Shown here piece after piece: positions 32,997-43,311 of a DNA stretch of 64,000 bases. How positions within the stretch are numbered: the stretch's first letter is position 1; each line of letters begins with the position of its first letter. The stretch is from Stenogyne calaminthoides (Eukaryota > Streptophyta > Magnoliopsida > Lamiales > Lamiaceae), in assembly GCA_037126765.1 (NCBI GenBank), contig JBBCBC010000026.1:31729698-31793697 (forward strand), in the 5' to 3' direction. The notes under the pieces are model-generated. The model had not been told where the DNA came from. It searched no databases and saw only the letters and a program-made list of their open reading frames with translations. The position numbers and the translations under genes were made by a program.

Positions 32997-33090
32997 CTCC
33001 GGTGTCAATCCGTCTACAATCACTCATACTGCAAACTAACAGCAACGTCACCAATAGTACTACTAATCTTGTTGTCTTTCTTCTCCACAT
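32854..33090 (-). CDS. Small secreted peptide with DDDY motif (family not recognised)
   Basis: A 78-residue precursor. Residues 1-26 are a basic start plus hydrophobic signal peptide (RLVVLLVTLLLVCSMSDC). The remainder is charged: RRDNDPHPPPAKPVYEDDDY, then CNKKDSQC, an RRRR run and a MIIMPNHAI tail. The acidic run directly before Tyr resembles the context used for tyrosine sulfation in plant peptide hormones, and the Pro run resembles hormone processing contexts, but no known family (PSK, PSY, CIF, RGF, CEP, IDA, CLE) matches. A TATA box (GCTATATAAAG) at 33184-33192 sits about 95 bases upstream of the start. A truncated copy is at 21036. Confidence 0.72.
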   Translation of the reverse strand: MWRRKTTRLVVLLVTLLLVCSMSDCRRIDTGVMRRDNDPHPPPAKPVYEDDDYRDCNKKDSQCHRRRRLMIIMPNHAI

Positions 33091-33183
33091 ATTTATTTTT
33101 TTATTTATTTATTTTCCTCTCAAACTTGCAAGCTACGTAATTTATTTTCTTGCAGCTTCTTTATTGGGGTTCAATTTCTTGGC

Positions 33184-33192
33184 TTTATATAG
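33184..33192 (-). promoter_or_regulatory. TATA box of the DDDY peptide gene
   Basis: The minus strand reads GGGCTATATAAAGCC around this point, well placed for the start at 33090. Not included in the duplicated copy. Confidence 0.7.
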
Positions 33193-33523
33193 CCCGATTC
33201 AATTCCTGAACGTGCAACATTGTCCCTCCATTAATTGATCATCAACAACATTGTCCTCTCAAAAATTATTTATAGCTACTAGTATGTACAACCATCCAAT
33301 CTTCCGAAAATGCCTGATTACCATCAACTTAATATTTCGAAATTTCTAGGCTCCATAATATTTTTATTTTTTTTATTAATGAAATGTTAGATGTACGTAT
33401 GTATAGAATTGAATGGTGCAAGAGTTTTTTGCCATTTTAATATATAACTAATGCAATATTATGATTGAGTTTTTTTTTTTCTGAAGAGAGACCATCCCTA
33501 GTCAATTGTGAATGACAATAAAC

Positions 33524-33898
33524 TAGGGAAATATATTTTTTAAGGACAGTAATTTAAAAGCTACATGTTTTAAGGATAATTATTTTACGAACTTAGAAAT
33601 GTAGGACAATAATTTTACGGGTTTAAAAATGAAGGACAATATATTTTAAAATTTTAAATATAGGACAATATATTTTAAAATCGTATAAATGTAGGACAAT
33701 CGAGCCCAAATTGGACTGAAACGTCACGTGAGATTTGAGATTTGAGATTTGAGATTGTCCTACATTTACAGAATTTTAAATATATTGTTCAATATTTACA
33801 AATTTTAAAACATATTGTCCTTCATTTCTAAGCCAGTAAAATTATTGTCCTTGAAACACAAACCAACTAAATTAAAGTCCTAAAAAATATTATTCCTC
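33524..33898. mobile_element. MITE, family 1, copy 4
   Basis: AAGGACAGTAATTT on the left and AAATTAAAGTCCTAAAAAAT on the right, with the typical run of AGGACAATATATTTTAAAAT inside and a GAGATTTGAGATT run in the centre. Confidence 0.72.
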
Positions 33899-34394
33899 AA
33901 TAAACTATTAGTAATGTGAACTGCATGCATGAAGTGGTTCGAGATACAATGAATATTTGAAGTGATTTATTTATTTGCTAAATTCCATTTGCATTTTTTT
34001 TTTTTTTTTTTTTGGTGATCGAGATGAAAGTTGTGATGAATTTATAGCCTCATAATTATATACTGTATAATAGGAAAAAAAAACCAGTAATGTTAATTAA
34101 TATTTTAAAATGAACGTCCATGAATTCAAATGAGAGCGAAATATGTACGGACGACCCTCGAATGCTTTTTAATGACACACAATCTCCGATTCATGAGGTC
34201 GTAGCAATTCTTGAGAGGCTTTCATTGCACATAGAAAAATACACACGTACACATACATATATCTTATCTTTAATTCGATCCAAAGCCTATTTCTCACAAC
34301 ATTTCACAAACAAAAGAAAAACAAATTCATATCAAATAAATTAACCCCTAAATTCATACATCTACAATACATTATCAAGATAGTGTACGTAAAA
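33899..34394. other. Intergenic, upstream of the 89-residue peptide gene
   Basis: A poly-T run at 33987-34012. No other element recognised; the short frame at 34120-34344 is not supported. Confidence 0.5.
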
Positions 34395-34664
34395 ATGGCG
34401 AGGATGTTGGTGATGAGTTTGGCGACGCTGCTCGTTTTCTCCTCGTTTATTTCGTGGCCCGTGGAAGGAACAATTTTCAACGGAGTTTTGGGAGAAGCAA
34501 GGCCTTTGTTTCTCCCAAATCCCGATGAGTCGCCTTGCGAGCCAAGCAAGCAAGGCCGTTGTAGAAGGTTATTAGCCTTAAAGCGTCAACCAAAAGTTTT
34601 AGTTTCATCTCATGGCCTTCAACATCGAGTTCGATCCAGACATCGAGATGGCACCAAACATTGA
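34395..34664 (+). CDS. Small secreted peptide, 89 residues (family not recognised)
   Basis: The start MARMLVMSLATLLVFSSFIS gives a clear signal peptide up to about residue 25 (WPVEGT). The remainder contains FNGVLGEARPLFLPNPDESP, then CEPSKQGRC with two cysteines six residues apart, an RRLL dibasic site and a basic, His/Arg-rich tail. The LPNPDESPCEPSKQGRC core between the signal peptide and the dibasic site is a candidate mature peptide. I do not recognise the family. The longer frame starting upstream lacks an extra ATG that improves the signal peptide, so this start was chosen. No intron is needed. Confidence 0.6.
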   Translation: MARMLVMSLATLLVFSSFISWPVEGTIFNGVLGEARPLFLPNPDESPCEPSKQGRCRRLLALKRQPKVLVSSHGLQHRVRSRHRDGTKH

Positions 34665-35063
34665 TTAGTATAACAATGTTCATAATTTTGTACCATATAT
34701 GGTGTATTTATTAGTAATTGCCAATAATGTGTCACATATATGTATATACATTGTTGGGCGATATATAATAATGTAAATATAATATCAATTGTCAATAATA
34801 ATACTAGTTTTTTTTTTTTTAACAGAATAATACTAGTTTTATAATCTTCCTATATGATCCATATATACGTTAATTCTTAAACGGTTTAGTTTGAGCCTCT
34901 GAACTTCGATCATAAATATATAAAAAAACAACAATTACATATGATGAAAATTTGAAACAATTTCAAATGACGAGGATGATTGGTTAATTTACACTCATCC
35001 TTTTTTCTTTTTTTTTTATCAGGAAAAATTTATTATATTTACTTGAGTATAAAGAATACCCAA
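34665..35063. other. Intergenic
   Basis: AT-rich 3' region with poly-T runs at 34807-34820 and 35002-35018. No gene. Confidence 0.5.
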
Positions 35064-35400
35064 AAGTGCTTATTTACAGAGTTTTAGAATCCAAGAAATG
35101 ATCCAGGATGAGTTTATTGCATTTTTGGTCCCACAAGACACGCCTCCTCACGCTTTTGGTCCCAAAGCTTACACTTTTGGTCCCAAAGCCGAAAATTTTG
35201 ACACTTTTGGTCCCAAAGTCGAAATGTGTGACACTTTTGGTCCCACAGGACGCGCGATTTGGGACCAAAACTGTCAAAAATTTCGGCTTTGGGACCAAAA
35301 GTGTCAATATTTTCGGCTTTGGGACCAAAAGCATGAGGAGGAGTGTCCTGTGGGACCAAAAGTGCAAAAAACTCGATCCAGGATTAACAAACTAATCTTT
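35064..35400. repeat. Foldback element with repeated TTTGGTCCCA units
   Basis: The left half repeats CTTTTGGTCCCAAAG-type units four or more times. The right half carries the complement (GGGACCAAAAG) in mirror order with the same flanking words (CACAAGACACGCCTCCTCA and TGAGGAGGAGTGTCCTGTGG). The whole forms a long hairpin of about 300 bases with internal direct repeats. Open frames on both strands exist only because the repeats are in frame. Confidence 0.82.
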
Positions 35401-35433
35401 CAAAGAGAAATCTCATATATATAACAGTGAATT

Positions 35434-35584
35434 TAGAAGAATATCAACTCCAGAAACGGCCTTTAATTTCGTCCACAATCTTGTCCACCGAGAAAGCTAT
35501 CCCCTCAAAAATCTTCTTGTTCCTCCAATTCCAAATAACCCAAACCACACAAATCCAAAGACCAATGGCGATTTTACTCTGTAG
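35434..35584 (-). mobile_element. LINE C-terminal fragment
   Basis: The minus strand reads QSKIAIGLWICVVWVIWNWR, then NKKIFEGIAFSVDKIVDEIK and GRFWSWY. This is the conserved tail after the zinc-finger domain of plant LINE reverse transcriptases. It is cut by the copia fragment on its left side. Confidence 0.85.
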
Positions 35585-36990
35585 AGAATGTGTATATGTT
35601 GCCTCCACCTGGTTACTGTTCCATTAATGACAAGAGAGTATGCAAACTCAATAAGAGCTTATATGGCCTCAAGCAAGCCTCTAGACAATGGTTTCATAAA
35701 TTGTCAGATTCTCTTATTGAATTTGGTTACTCTCAATCACAGGCTGATAACTCTATGTTTATCAAAGATACTAATGGTGAACTTACTGTTCTTGTTTGTT
35801 ATGTTGATGATATTATACTCTCTGGTAATTGTTTGGATGAAATATTGAGAGTCAAAGCTTTTTTTGACAAGAAGTTCACAATAAAAGATTTGGGTGAACT
35901 GAAATACATAATTGGCATTGAGGTCGCTAAGAACAGCAAAGGTTTACAATTGTGTCAAAGAAAGTATGTCTTAGACTTGTTAAATGATTGTGGTTATCTT
36001 GGTAGCAGACCATGTGATACACCAATGGATTCAAAACAAGGATTTACTCTTAGGACATTCATTCTCTATTATTGAAAGATCCTTCTGTAACTTCTTTATC
36101 TCACTATCACAAGACCTGACCTTTCTTACCCTATTCAAACACTAACACAATATATGAGCAAGTCCACATAGGCACATCTCTCTGTTGTTCACAGGTTGCT
36201 TAGGTACATCAAAATCAATCCAGGTCAAGACATCTTATATCCATCAAAGTACAACTTCCAGCTTCAAGCATTCACTGATTCTGACTGGGCTAGGTGTGAT
36301 ACAACAAGAAGAAATATAAGTGGTTATGATGTGTATCTTGGAAACTCACTAATCTCATGGATATCCAAGAAGCAGTCAACAGTTAGCAGGTCATCAGCTG
36401 AAGCTGAAGCTGAATACAGGCCATGGCATATTCCACTAGTGAACTTCAATGGGTGCTTTACATCTTAAAAGACTTGAAGATAGCTCACTTTCAACCTGTC
36501 ATCTTGTATATTGATAGCAGATCAGCCTTCTGCATTGCACACAACCATGTGCTCCATGAGAAAACCAAACACATCCAAATTGATTACCACTTCACAAGGG
36601 AGAAGATACAACAAGGCATTATCAAGATGATCCAGATTCCAAGTGAAGACAACCTTGCTGATATGATGACAAAGCCATTGGGTCCAAGCCTTTTTCATAG
36701 CTTCAAGACCAAAATGGGAATTATCAACATCCATTCCCATTTTGAGGGTGGTATAAAGGAGTCAAAGCTCCAGTCAACAACTAAGTCAGAAAGTATTAGT
36801 TGATACACTCAACAGTATTAGTTGAGTGTGTTGTGCACATATTATAAATATAGTCGTTGTAGTTAGTTAGAAACCACTTGTTCATTTCATTCTTTTCAGA
36901 TAACATTCCTCTTTCTCTCTCAAACGATTATGGAAGATTTCCATTGTAGAATGTTGATTCAATCTTGATTTCTCTATATACAAAAATGAA
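35585..36990 (+). mobile_element. Truncated Ty1/copia retrotransposon (RT end, RNase H, 3' LTR start)
   Basis: The plus strand shows the end of a copia reverse transcriptase (KSLYGLKQASRQWFHKL, then VCYVDDIILSGN with the catalytic YVDD), a frame break near 36060-36190, then a connection segment (ITRPDLSYPIQTLTQYM) and RNase H (DSDWARCDTTRR, SRSSAEAE, a TKHIQIDYHF stretch and an ADMMTKPL end). A purine-rich tract and TGGTATAAAGGAGTC-like sequence near 36745-36760 mark the 3' LTR start. The gag, protease, integrase and 5' parts are gone. Stops and frameshifts make it inactive. Confidence 0.92.
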
Positions 36991-37624
36991 ATGAAAATCG
37001 GCAAGCCAATTGATGGTCTTCTAAATTGAAATTTAATTATACATAGTTTTCACTTGAAAATTTTAATATATACATGTACAATATATACAATAATTTGCAT
37101 TTACTACACACATATATATAATAACTATATATAAAAATAAAATAGATTATATTAGAAAATGATCACCACATAATCGTTGTAACTACCAAAAAGAAATTGT
37201 TATATTTAAATAAATAAATTTTGGAAATGCCCAAGCCTATTAGCTGTTGTTTTAACTTTTAAGTTGATACTAGTATTTCACCCGAGCGATGCTCGGCTTA
37301 CTAAAATTTATTATATTAAAATATAATATTTTTTATATAAAACGGGTCACATTTAATAACTAGCTATTAGTTTTTAAAATAATTTTTTTTATAGAACAGG
37401 TCACATTTAATATATTATATAGCTAATTCTTAGTTTGTAGAGTTTTAACCTAAACAGAAAAATATGAATCAAATATAAAGTGAAGATTTACCTCACGTAT
37501 GATATATATAATAGTAAGTTTTTTTTTTTTTTATTATTGGGCAAATTATGACTAAACCTGATGATCTCAACCAAGATAGATAATAATGCTTGAACTATTC
37601 CATTTTGTCATATATAATATATTA

Positions 37625-37655
<31 letters not shown>

Positions 37656-38600
37656 ATGGTAAGTAGATTGAATATTTGATGAAGAAAAAAAAAAGTGAAA
37701 CTTAACTTAAAAAAATTGTCTTAAATCTGCTTAAAAAAATCCATCTAAAACCCAATTATTTAATAAATTAAAATAGATAGCAAAATACTCATTATATTAG
37801 CTAAAGAATATTATGTCATGAAAATAATAATTATAAAATTAATAAAATTAAAAAAAATTGCATTGTTTTAAAGTTATTAGGTTGATTAGAAAATTTTATA
37901 TTAAGATTGTTCATAAATTAATAATTTACCATATTAATGTTGTAATCTTAGAATGTATTTATTTAATTTTATACAAAACACAAAAAAATAAGACCATTAA
38001 AAAAATTAAAACAGTGACTTAGTTAATTAATTATAAAATGTTTAACATTACAATATTTACTACATTAACAGTGATAATACAAATTAATAGCAAAATACTA
38101 ATTTACTTAAAGTTATTATATTTTTTAAAAAATAACAGTTGAATTTAATTTACAGATAATATATTTATTTTTCAAATATTTTTTTAATACTCAAAATGAA
38201 GAAGACAAAATCCTTTTAAATAAGTCAACTAAAAAAAAATAGGATATTATAAAGAAAATTATAAAATAAAAAAATAAATGTAAAAAAAATATTACTAAAT
38301 AAAAATGAAAATATTTGGAACACTTTTAAAAATAGCACGATTTCTTTTTATTTATTAAAAGTGAAGAGAAATGGGCTAAAAAATATAGGAGTGGACAATT
38401 ATTAAAGAGAGGAGAGAGAGAATGGGTAAAATAATAATTATAAAGAGTGTAAAATAGGCGGGGAACAGTTATTTTGTAGACTATTCTATTTTTATATATG
38501 TATAGATTTTAATTATGATTTTCGTCAACAATTAAAACATTACAAATTAATTCATCATATAAATTATTGAAAACAAAAAAGAAATCACATTCGCATTTTC
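36991..38600. other. AT-rich intergenic DNA with transposon-like ends
   Basis: Very AT-rich, with an (AT)n run at 37617-37655. At 37265-37300 the sequence CTAGTATTTCACCCGAGCGA TGCTCGG resembles the 5' end of a widespread plant repeat, with a matching-looking TATAGAT end near 38500-38510; this is weak. No gene is seen. Confidence 0.45.
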
Positions 38601-38755
38601 ACATCCAATCACACCCTTTCCTATTTATTTATTTATGGTCCTCTAAATTCTAGATTATTCTCTGCCTGTCTTACGTCAGCGCAGACATGAGCTTTTCCTC
38701 CAACCGCTTATATTAGCCTCACCTCTCCGTAGCCATACTAACATACGCCTCCTCT

Positions 38756-39446
38756 CATATATATATACGTCCCACTGTTCCAATATTTCTATTCTTCTTT
38801 ACCATATTTCAAACAATCGGAAAGCTGTCTTGAGAAAAAAGAATCACAAAACGCTCATAATTAAGGTGAATTATCTAAGTTTTTTTATTGAAATGGTTTA
38901 ATTTTTTGTTGATTTATCGTAAATTCAGGTAATGAAAAATGCGATCTTGAATCCGTTGTCTTGCGCTGTGAAATTGAATTTCAATTCTTGGTAAAAGCTT
39001 CGATTTTTTTTTACCTGTTCTGCTGAATTCCTGGTATTTTTCTGAGGTAGAAGTTTAAGCGGTTGTTTTCCGTGCAATCAAATGATTGACTTTTCTTTTT
39101 GAAGTTGCGAAATAAGAGTTGTTTCTACTTTTTGGGAGCTGTAAATTTTGCCTTGTTTTTATTAATTGAAGATGGGGGGTTTTTTGTAGACCAATTGGGT
39201 GCAAATGACAATTTGCTTACTACTTATCGGGATTTGAAACCCTGATAGAATAATTGAGTACAATTGAAAAGTTGTGAACTGATGAACCTTTAGTCCTGAT
39301 TGTGATTGTTGGAATAGGTTTGGGTGGGGTGGGTGTTGGGGTTCAATTTTTCTTGAAAAAACAGAGTTTTTGGTATGGATGATGTAGTATAATTTGGATT
39401 TTATTTATTTATTTTTTGGTGGTGATTTGATGGCAATTTTATATAG
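38756..39446 (+). promoter_or_regulatory. Probable promoter, 5' leader and leader intron of the metalloprotease gene
   Basis: A TATATATATA run near 38757-38767, a pyrimidine-rich leader, and a likely leader intron ending at TTTTATATAG (39446), eight bases before the start codon. The donor could be at about 38866 or 38929; I cannot choose. Confidence 0.4.
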
Positions 39447-39453
39447 CCAGACC

Positions 39454-42259
39454 ATGGAAAAGCAGCAGGATTTACATAGTTGCTTAGTTGTATGGAGGGG
39501 TCGAAAGATCGTTGTTGAGGTGAATCCAAGAGCCACGCTTAAGGAGTTGGGGGATAAGTTGCAAGAACTTACCAATGTTGAGGCTAATACTCTACGGCTA
39601 CTTGTACCAATCGAGAGAAGTTCTAAATTGCTGTATCCTTTTTCTGATGAGCACTCGTTTCTCAGCTTGGAATCGACATCAATTCTTAAGGTGCCATATG
39701 ATGACTTACGAATGTGCTTGTAGTTGGTTTTAGTTGAAATTTTGAAGAATTAGCTTTGAAATTATTATGCTTTTAGAATGAACTTCTTATCTCTAAAAGT
39801 GAAAACATGAATTTATATGATATCTGGTTTTCTACCTTTATGCTTCATAGGGGAAATCTATTAGAATGATGGGAGTCCTGAGAGATGAGGTTGATGAAGT
39901 TCTACAAAATGCAAAGGTAGACCTCCGGATTGCTGGATTCGATGAAGAAGAAAAGCGGCTGAAGCATAGAAGCGTTGATAGATCTTACACCTCTCTGAAA
40001 CTGCCTCAAGGAAATTATATCTTTTGTGATTTTCGAACACTTAGTCTTCCTGGAATAGTGGTAATTTCTACATTACTATATCTTCATGTAAGGTTTATTT
40101 ACTGTAGGATAGAGGAAACCATACTAACTCAGTTATTTAATCTTGATGAGTGCAGTTAGATCCTCCAGCGTCTAAGGCTCTGGCATTGCTGCATAAGCTT
40201 GCTTCAGATCCAGGAATTGTTGCAATTATGAATAAGGTACTGTAATGCAGTTATATTGATTATTTATAATGCATTTGGTTGTGTAGTCGTTCATTTATTT
40301 TTCTTAGTTTTGGTAAGCAATGTTTTGATTGGCCTTCTACAGCATCGTTGGCGAGTGGGAATTTTAACTGAGATGGCACCAGTTGGTTATGTTGGAGTCA
40401 GTCCTAAGTGCATCCTTGGTTTCAACAAGGTGTTCAAAGTCTTCTTTACCTTTCATAAGTTATCGTGATCTGGTTGACTTTGTCTTTCTCAAGCTCTTTG
40501 TTTGTGGATTATGTATAGAATCATGGAGAAGAGATTTCACTGAGACTACGAACAGATGACCTCAAGGGTTTTAGGAAGTACGAAAGCATTAAGAAGACTC
40601 TTTTGCATGAGCTGGTATGTTGTCTTCTTTGACTATATTGTCCATATCTTTCACTTTTATATAGCTTGTATTTTGCAGCTGATCCATTGGCAATTTGCCT
40701 CATCTTTTTTTTAGGCACACATGGTGTTTTCGGAACATGATTCAAAATTCTATGCTCTGGACAGTCAGGTATTGAAGGACTTACCTTTTTATATTGGTTG
40801 AATATATGTGTATTCAAATGGCTAGACTAATGTGCGTTTTTGTTGCAACAGCTTAACAAGGAAGCTGCTACTCTCGATTGGACTAAAGCAAGAGGCCATA
40901 CTTTGGCTGGAGCTACCTATTCAGAACATTATGATGAGGACTTTGATGTTAGCAACGTGACTTCATCGAGAAAGCTTGGAGGGCACGTCTCTATCCTTCC
41001 TAATGCCCGTTCCGCTTCAGTGGTTGCTGCTTTTGAGCGCATAGCCAGTGCACCGCCCATAATTTCAAAATCATCTGAGGTACTTGAGAAGTTACTATGA
41101 CGTTAATTGTTGCTCTGTTTCTTGCCTAAATCTTGATTGTAGAATCGAGAACGGAATCTCGAGTGGTACTTGGGTGCACCAGGTGCAGTGTGCAACTAGT
41201 GCACAGCACAACTAATATTGTTCAATGAAAACAACTAACAATGTTCAGGGGAAACAACTAATACTGACCAACTAATACCTTTTAGTAAAACTAATACCAT
41301 TTAAAATGTAGTTTCCTGGAATCTCACGTTACAGATGGTGTGCAGGTACTTACTACTTCACCCGACCCTGATGTCCATGGCGATCAGAATGCATCTGGAC
41401 CTGATCCAGATGACTCTGTGAGTGACCAGCCCATTTTACAATCAGGGACGACCCATCTTGATATGGAAATGGATTCTGTTCATATTAGAGGCCCTTCGCC
41501 TGACATTTGCGAAGAATCTAATCCCAACATTTCAGGAGTCGACATTTTAGAACCTGAACCCGATGGTTCTCAAGCAGAAGAGATGCAGCTAGAGCCCGAA
41601 TCAATACCGATGAAACAAAACACCGGACCTAATCCAGATGATCCTGAGTTGCAGGTGATCCAAGACCCTGTTACTGTATTTTGTAATCGTTTGCAAAGTG
41701 CGGTTCAGTCACTGAAATATGAAGCTACACCCGCTGTGACTGGAAGGGTTCTACAAACTTTAATCAAGATAATCGGGTACGTCTTAAGTTAGTTAATTCA
41801 GTTGTCATTCAATTACTCTTATGCACCTGTGCATTGAAATACCGACCATTACCTGCAGTAATGTGGTTGAGCACCCTGGTGATATGAAGTTCAAAAAACT
41901 CAGAAAGGTATGTTACCTCCACTATCCAAATACCAAGTGCCTTTTAACCTTTTTCTCATGAATGTCTTGGCTGATTTTCGAACAGGCTAATCCAATGATA
42001 CAAAGAAACCTTATTGCTTACAAAGGTATGTGTTGATTTCACTTCTATTCGGAGTGTTTCTTGATGCCCCGTTGAAGAGGTTTTTGAACATAAGTTTTTT
42101 GTTCTTGCAGCTGCTGTGGACATACTCACTCTGGTTGGATTTTGCGAAGATGCAAGCGTTGACGAATCAGGGAAGGGGGAAGTCTTTCTGGTGCTGAAGC
42201 GAAACGATCCGGGTTTGTTGTGGCTTGCCAAATCATCACTTGAGACGTGCATTTCGTAG
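39454..42259 (+). CDS. Ubiquitin-like / WLM zinc metalloprotease with PUB domain (Wss1/SPRTN-like)
   Basis: Eleven exons: 39454-39690, 39851-40060, 40156-40236, 40343-40429, 40519-40614, 40715-40768, 40852-41079, 41346-41776, 41859-41907, 41986-42025, 42111-42259. They join to 553 residues. Residues 10-80 form a ubiquitin-like fold (WRGRKIVVEVNPRATLKELG). The WLM metalloprotease domain spans about 150-330, with zinc ligands HELAH (235-239) and a third His at 245 (FSEHD). Residues 335-425 are acidic and probably disordered. A PUB domain follows (about 435-553: SAVQSLKYEATPAVTGRVLQ to the end), a fold that binds p97/CDC48. WLM proteases of the Wss1/SPRTN type cut proteins cross-linked to DNA, and plant members share this layout (the At5g35690 type, from memory). 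The start at 39454 follows a probable 5' UTR intron. Intron 7 holds a MITE. Confidence 0.92.
41165..41325. mobile_element. MITE, family 2 (GGTGCAC type), in intron 7 of the metalloprotease gene
   Basis: TGGGTGCACCAGGTGCAGTG at the left, then repeated AACTAATA units; shares AATATTGTTCA and CTAATACCTTTTAGT with the copy in the HAC1-like gene at 61803-61922. Confidence 0.65.
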
Positions 42260-43311
42260 CAGCTATAGTAATATTTATTCTTTCCATTAATGTAACAATA
42301 TCATTTTTCTGTGTTATAATTTCATGAAACGTTCTCATAAGTGACTTGCGTAAATATGTGCAAGTTGATGTGTATAAATTGTTACTATCATCATTGTTGT
42401 AATAATTGTAAAAAGACGGTTGAATTTATGTTGGTGCAAAGTGGGGTTCGGTTCGTGAAATGCTGAGCATGTTTACAATGATTTGAGAGAGTCAATAATT
42501 GTAATAAATATATAAGAGAAAATTCATATGAGACAGAGTACAACTTAGTACGAATTACACCCACTCATCCTAAAGTGTTAAAGCGTCAATGCATAATTTA
42601 TGTCCCGTCTCACCATGAGACTGTATCATGCAAATGTGTCTTAATGTATAATCGGTGTATAGTACTTGTACTAGAGAGGATTGCATTCGAGGATTAATAA
42701 TTTAATATACCAGGTTAAGAGATGTAATCAAACCAAACTATTCAGGTCTAAATTAAAAAAAATGTGTTCATTTTAGCTCGTATCAGACATGAACTCGATG
42801 CAGCTTAAGATTTCGAACTCAATTGATTCGATTAAATATATTTGAGCATCAACCGTTTATCGATCCATGCAACGCTACAAGTTCAGCAACAAGAAGACCC
42901 GATACAATCAAATGACTTTCAAAATCCCACCACCGTTTCCAGATAAATGAAATGTAGTAACCAATATGTGAGTATGTACATTATAGATGATATAACCTGT
43001 GTACAGATTAGATCATTCAGCCTGTCCAGATTTAAGAGTTTCACTTAGAATATAAGAAAGCAAGGTATAGTAGCTAGTTTTTTCAGACGACAAAGAAAAG
43101 ACTCAAAACTTTATTACCATCAAACTCACAAGGAACGGGAACAAGCTGTGTGGGAAGATAATTTAGTTCATCAGAGCTCAGTTTAAGCACAGAATACCAG
43201 CAACATTTCTTCTCACTTTGAACCCCAGTATTTCGATGTTAAAACCCACTGTGCGCAACGGGCCTTACCTTCCATCAACCGTTCTTTTCAAAGGAATGCA
43301 TGATCAGAAAA
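42260..43311. other. Convergent 3' regions of the metalloprotease and IBR5 genes
   Basis: Contains the 3' UTRs of both genes. A family 3 MITE lies at 42517-42640 (GTATGAGACAGAG and ATGAGACTGTATCATGCAAA). Nothing else recognised. Confidence 0.65.
42517..42640. mobile_element. MITE, family 3, copy 3
   Basis: Short element with partly inverted TGAGAC ends and a centre (AAAGTGTTAAAGCGTCAATG) shared with the other copies. Confidence 0.68.

Noticed and set aside
35074..35424. Four overlapping frames of 81-108 codons on both strands
   Set aside because: Produced by in-frame repetition of one short word in a foldback element; no start context or domain.
37265..38510. Possible full transposon from CTAGTATTTCACCCG to TATAGAT
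   Set aside because: The ends resemble a common plant repeat, but no inverted ends, target duplication or coding part could be shown.
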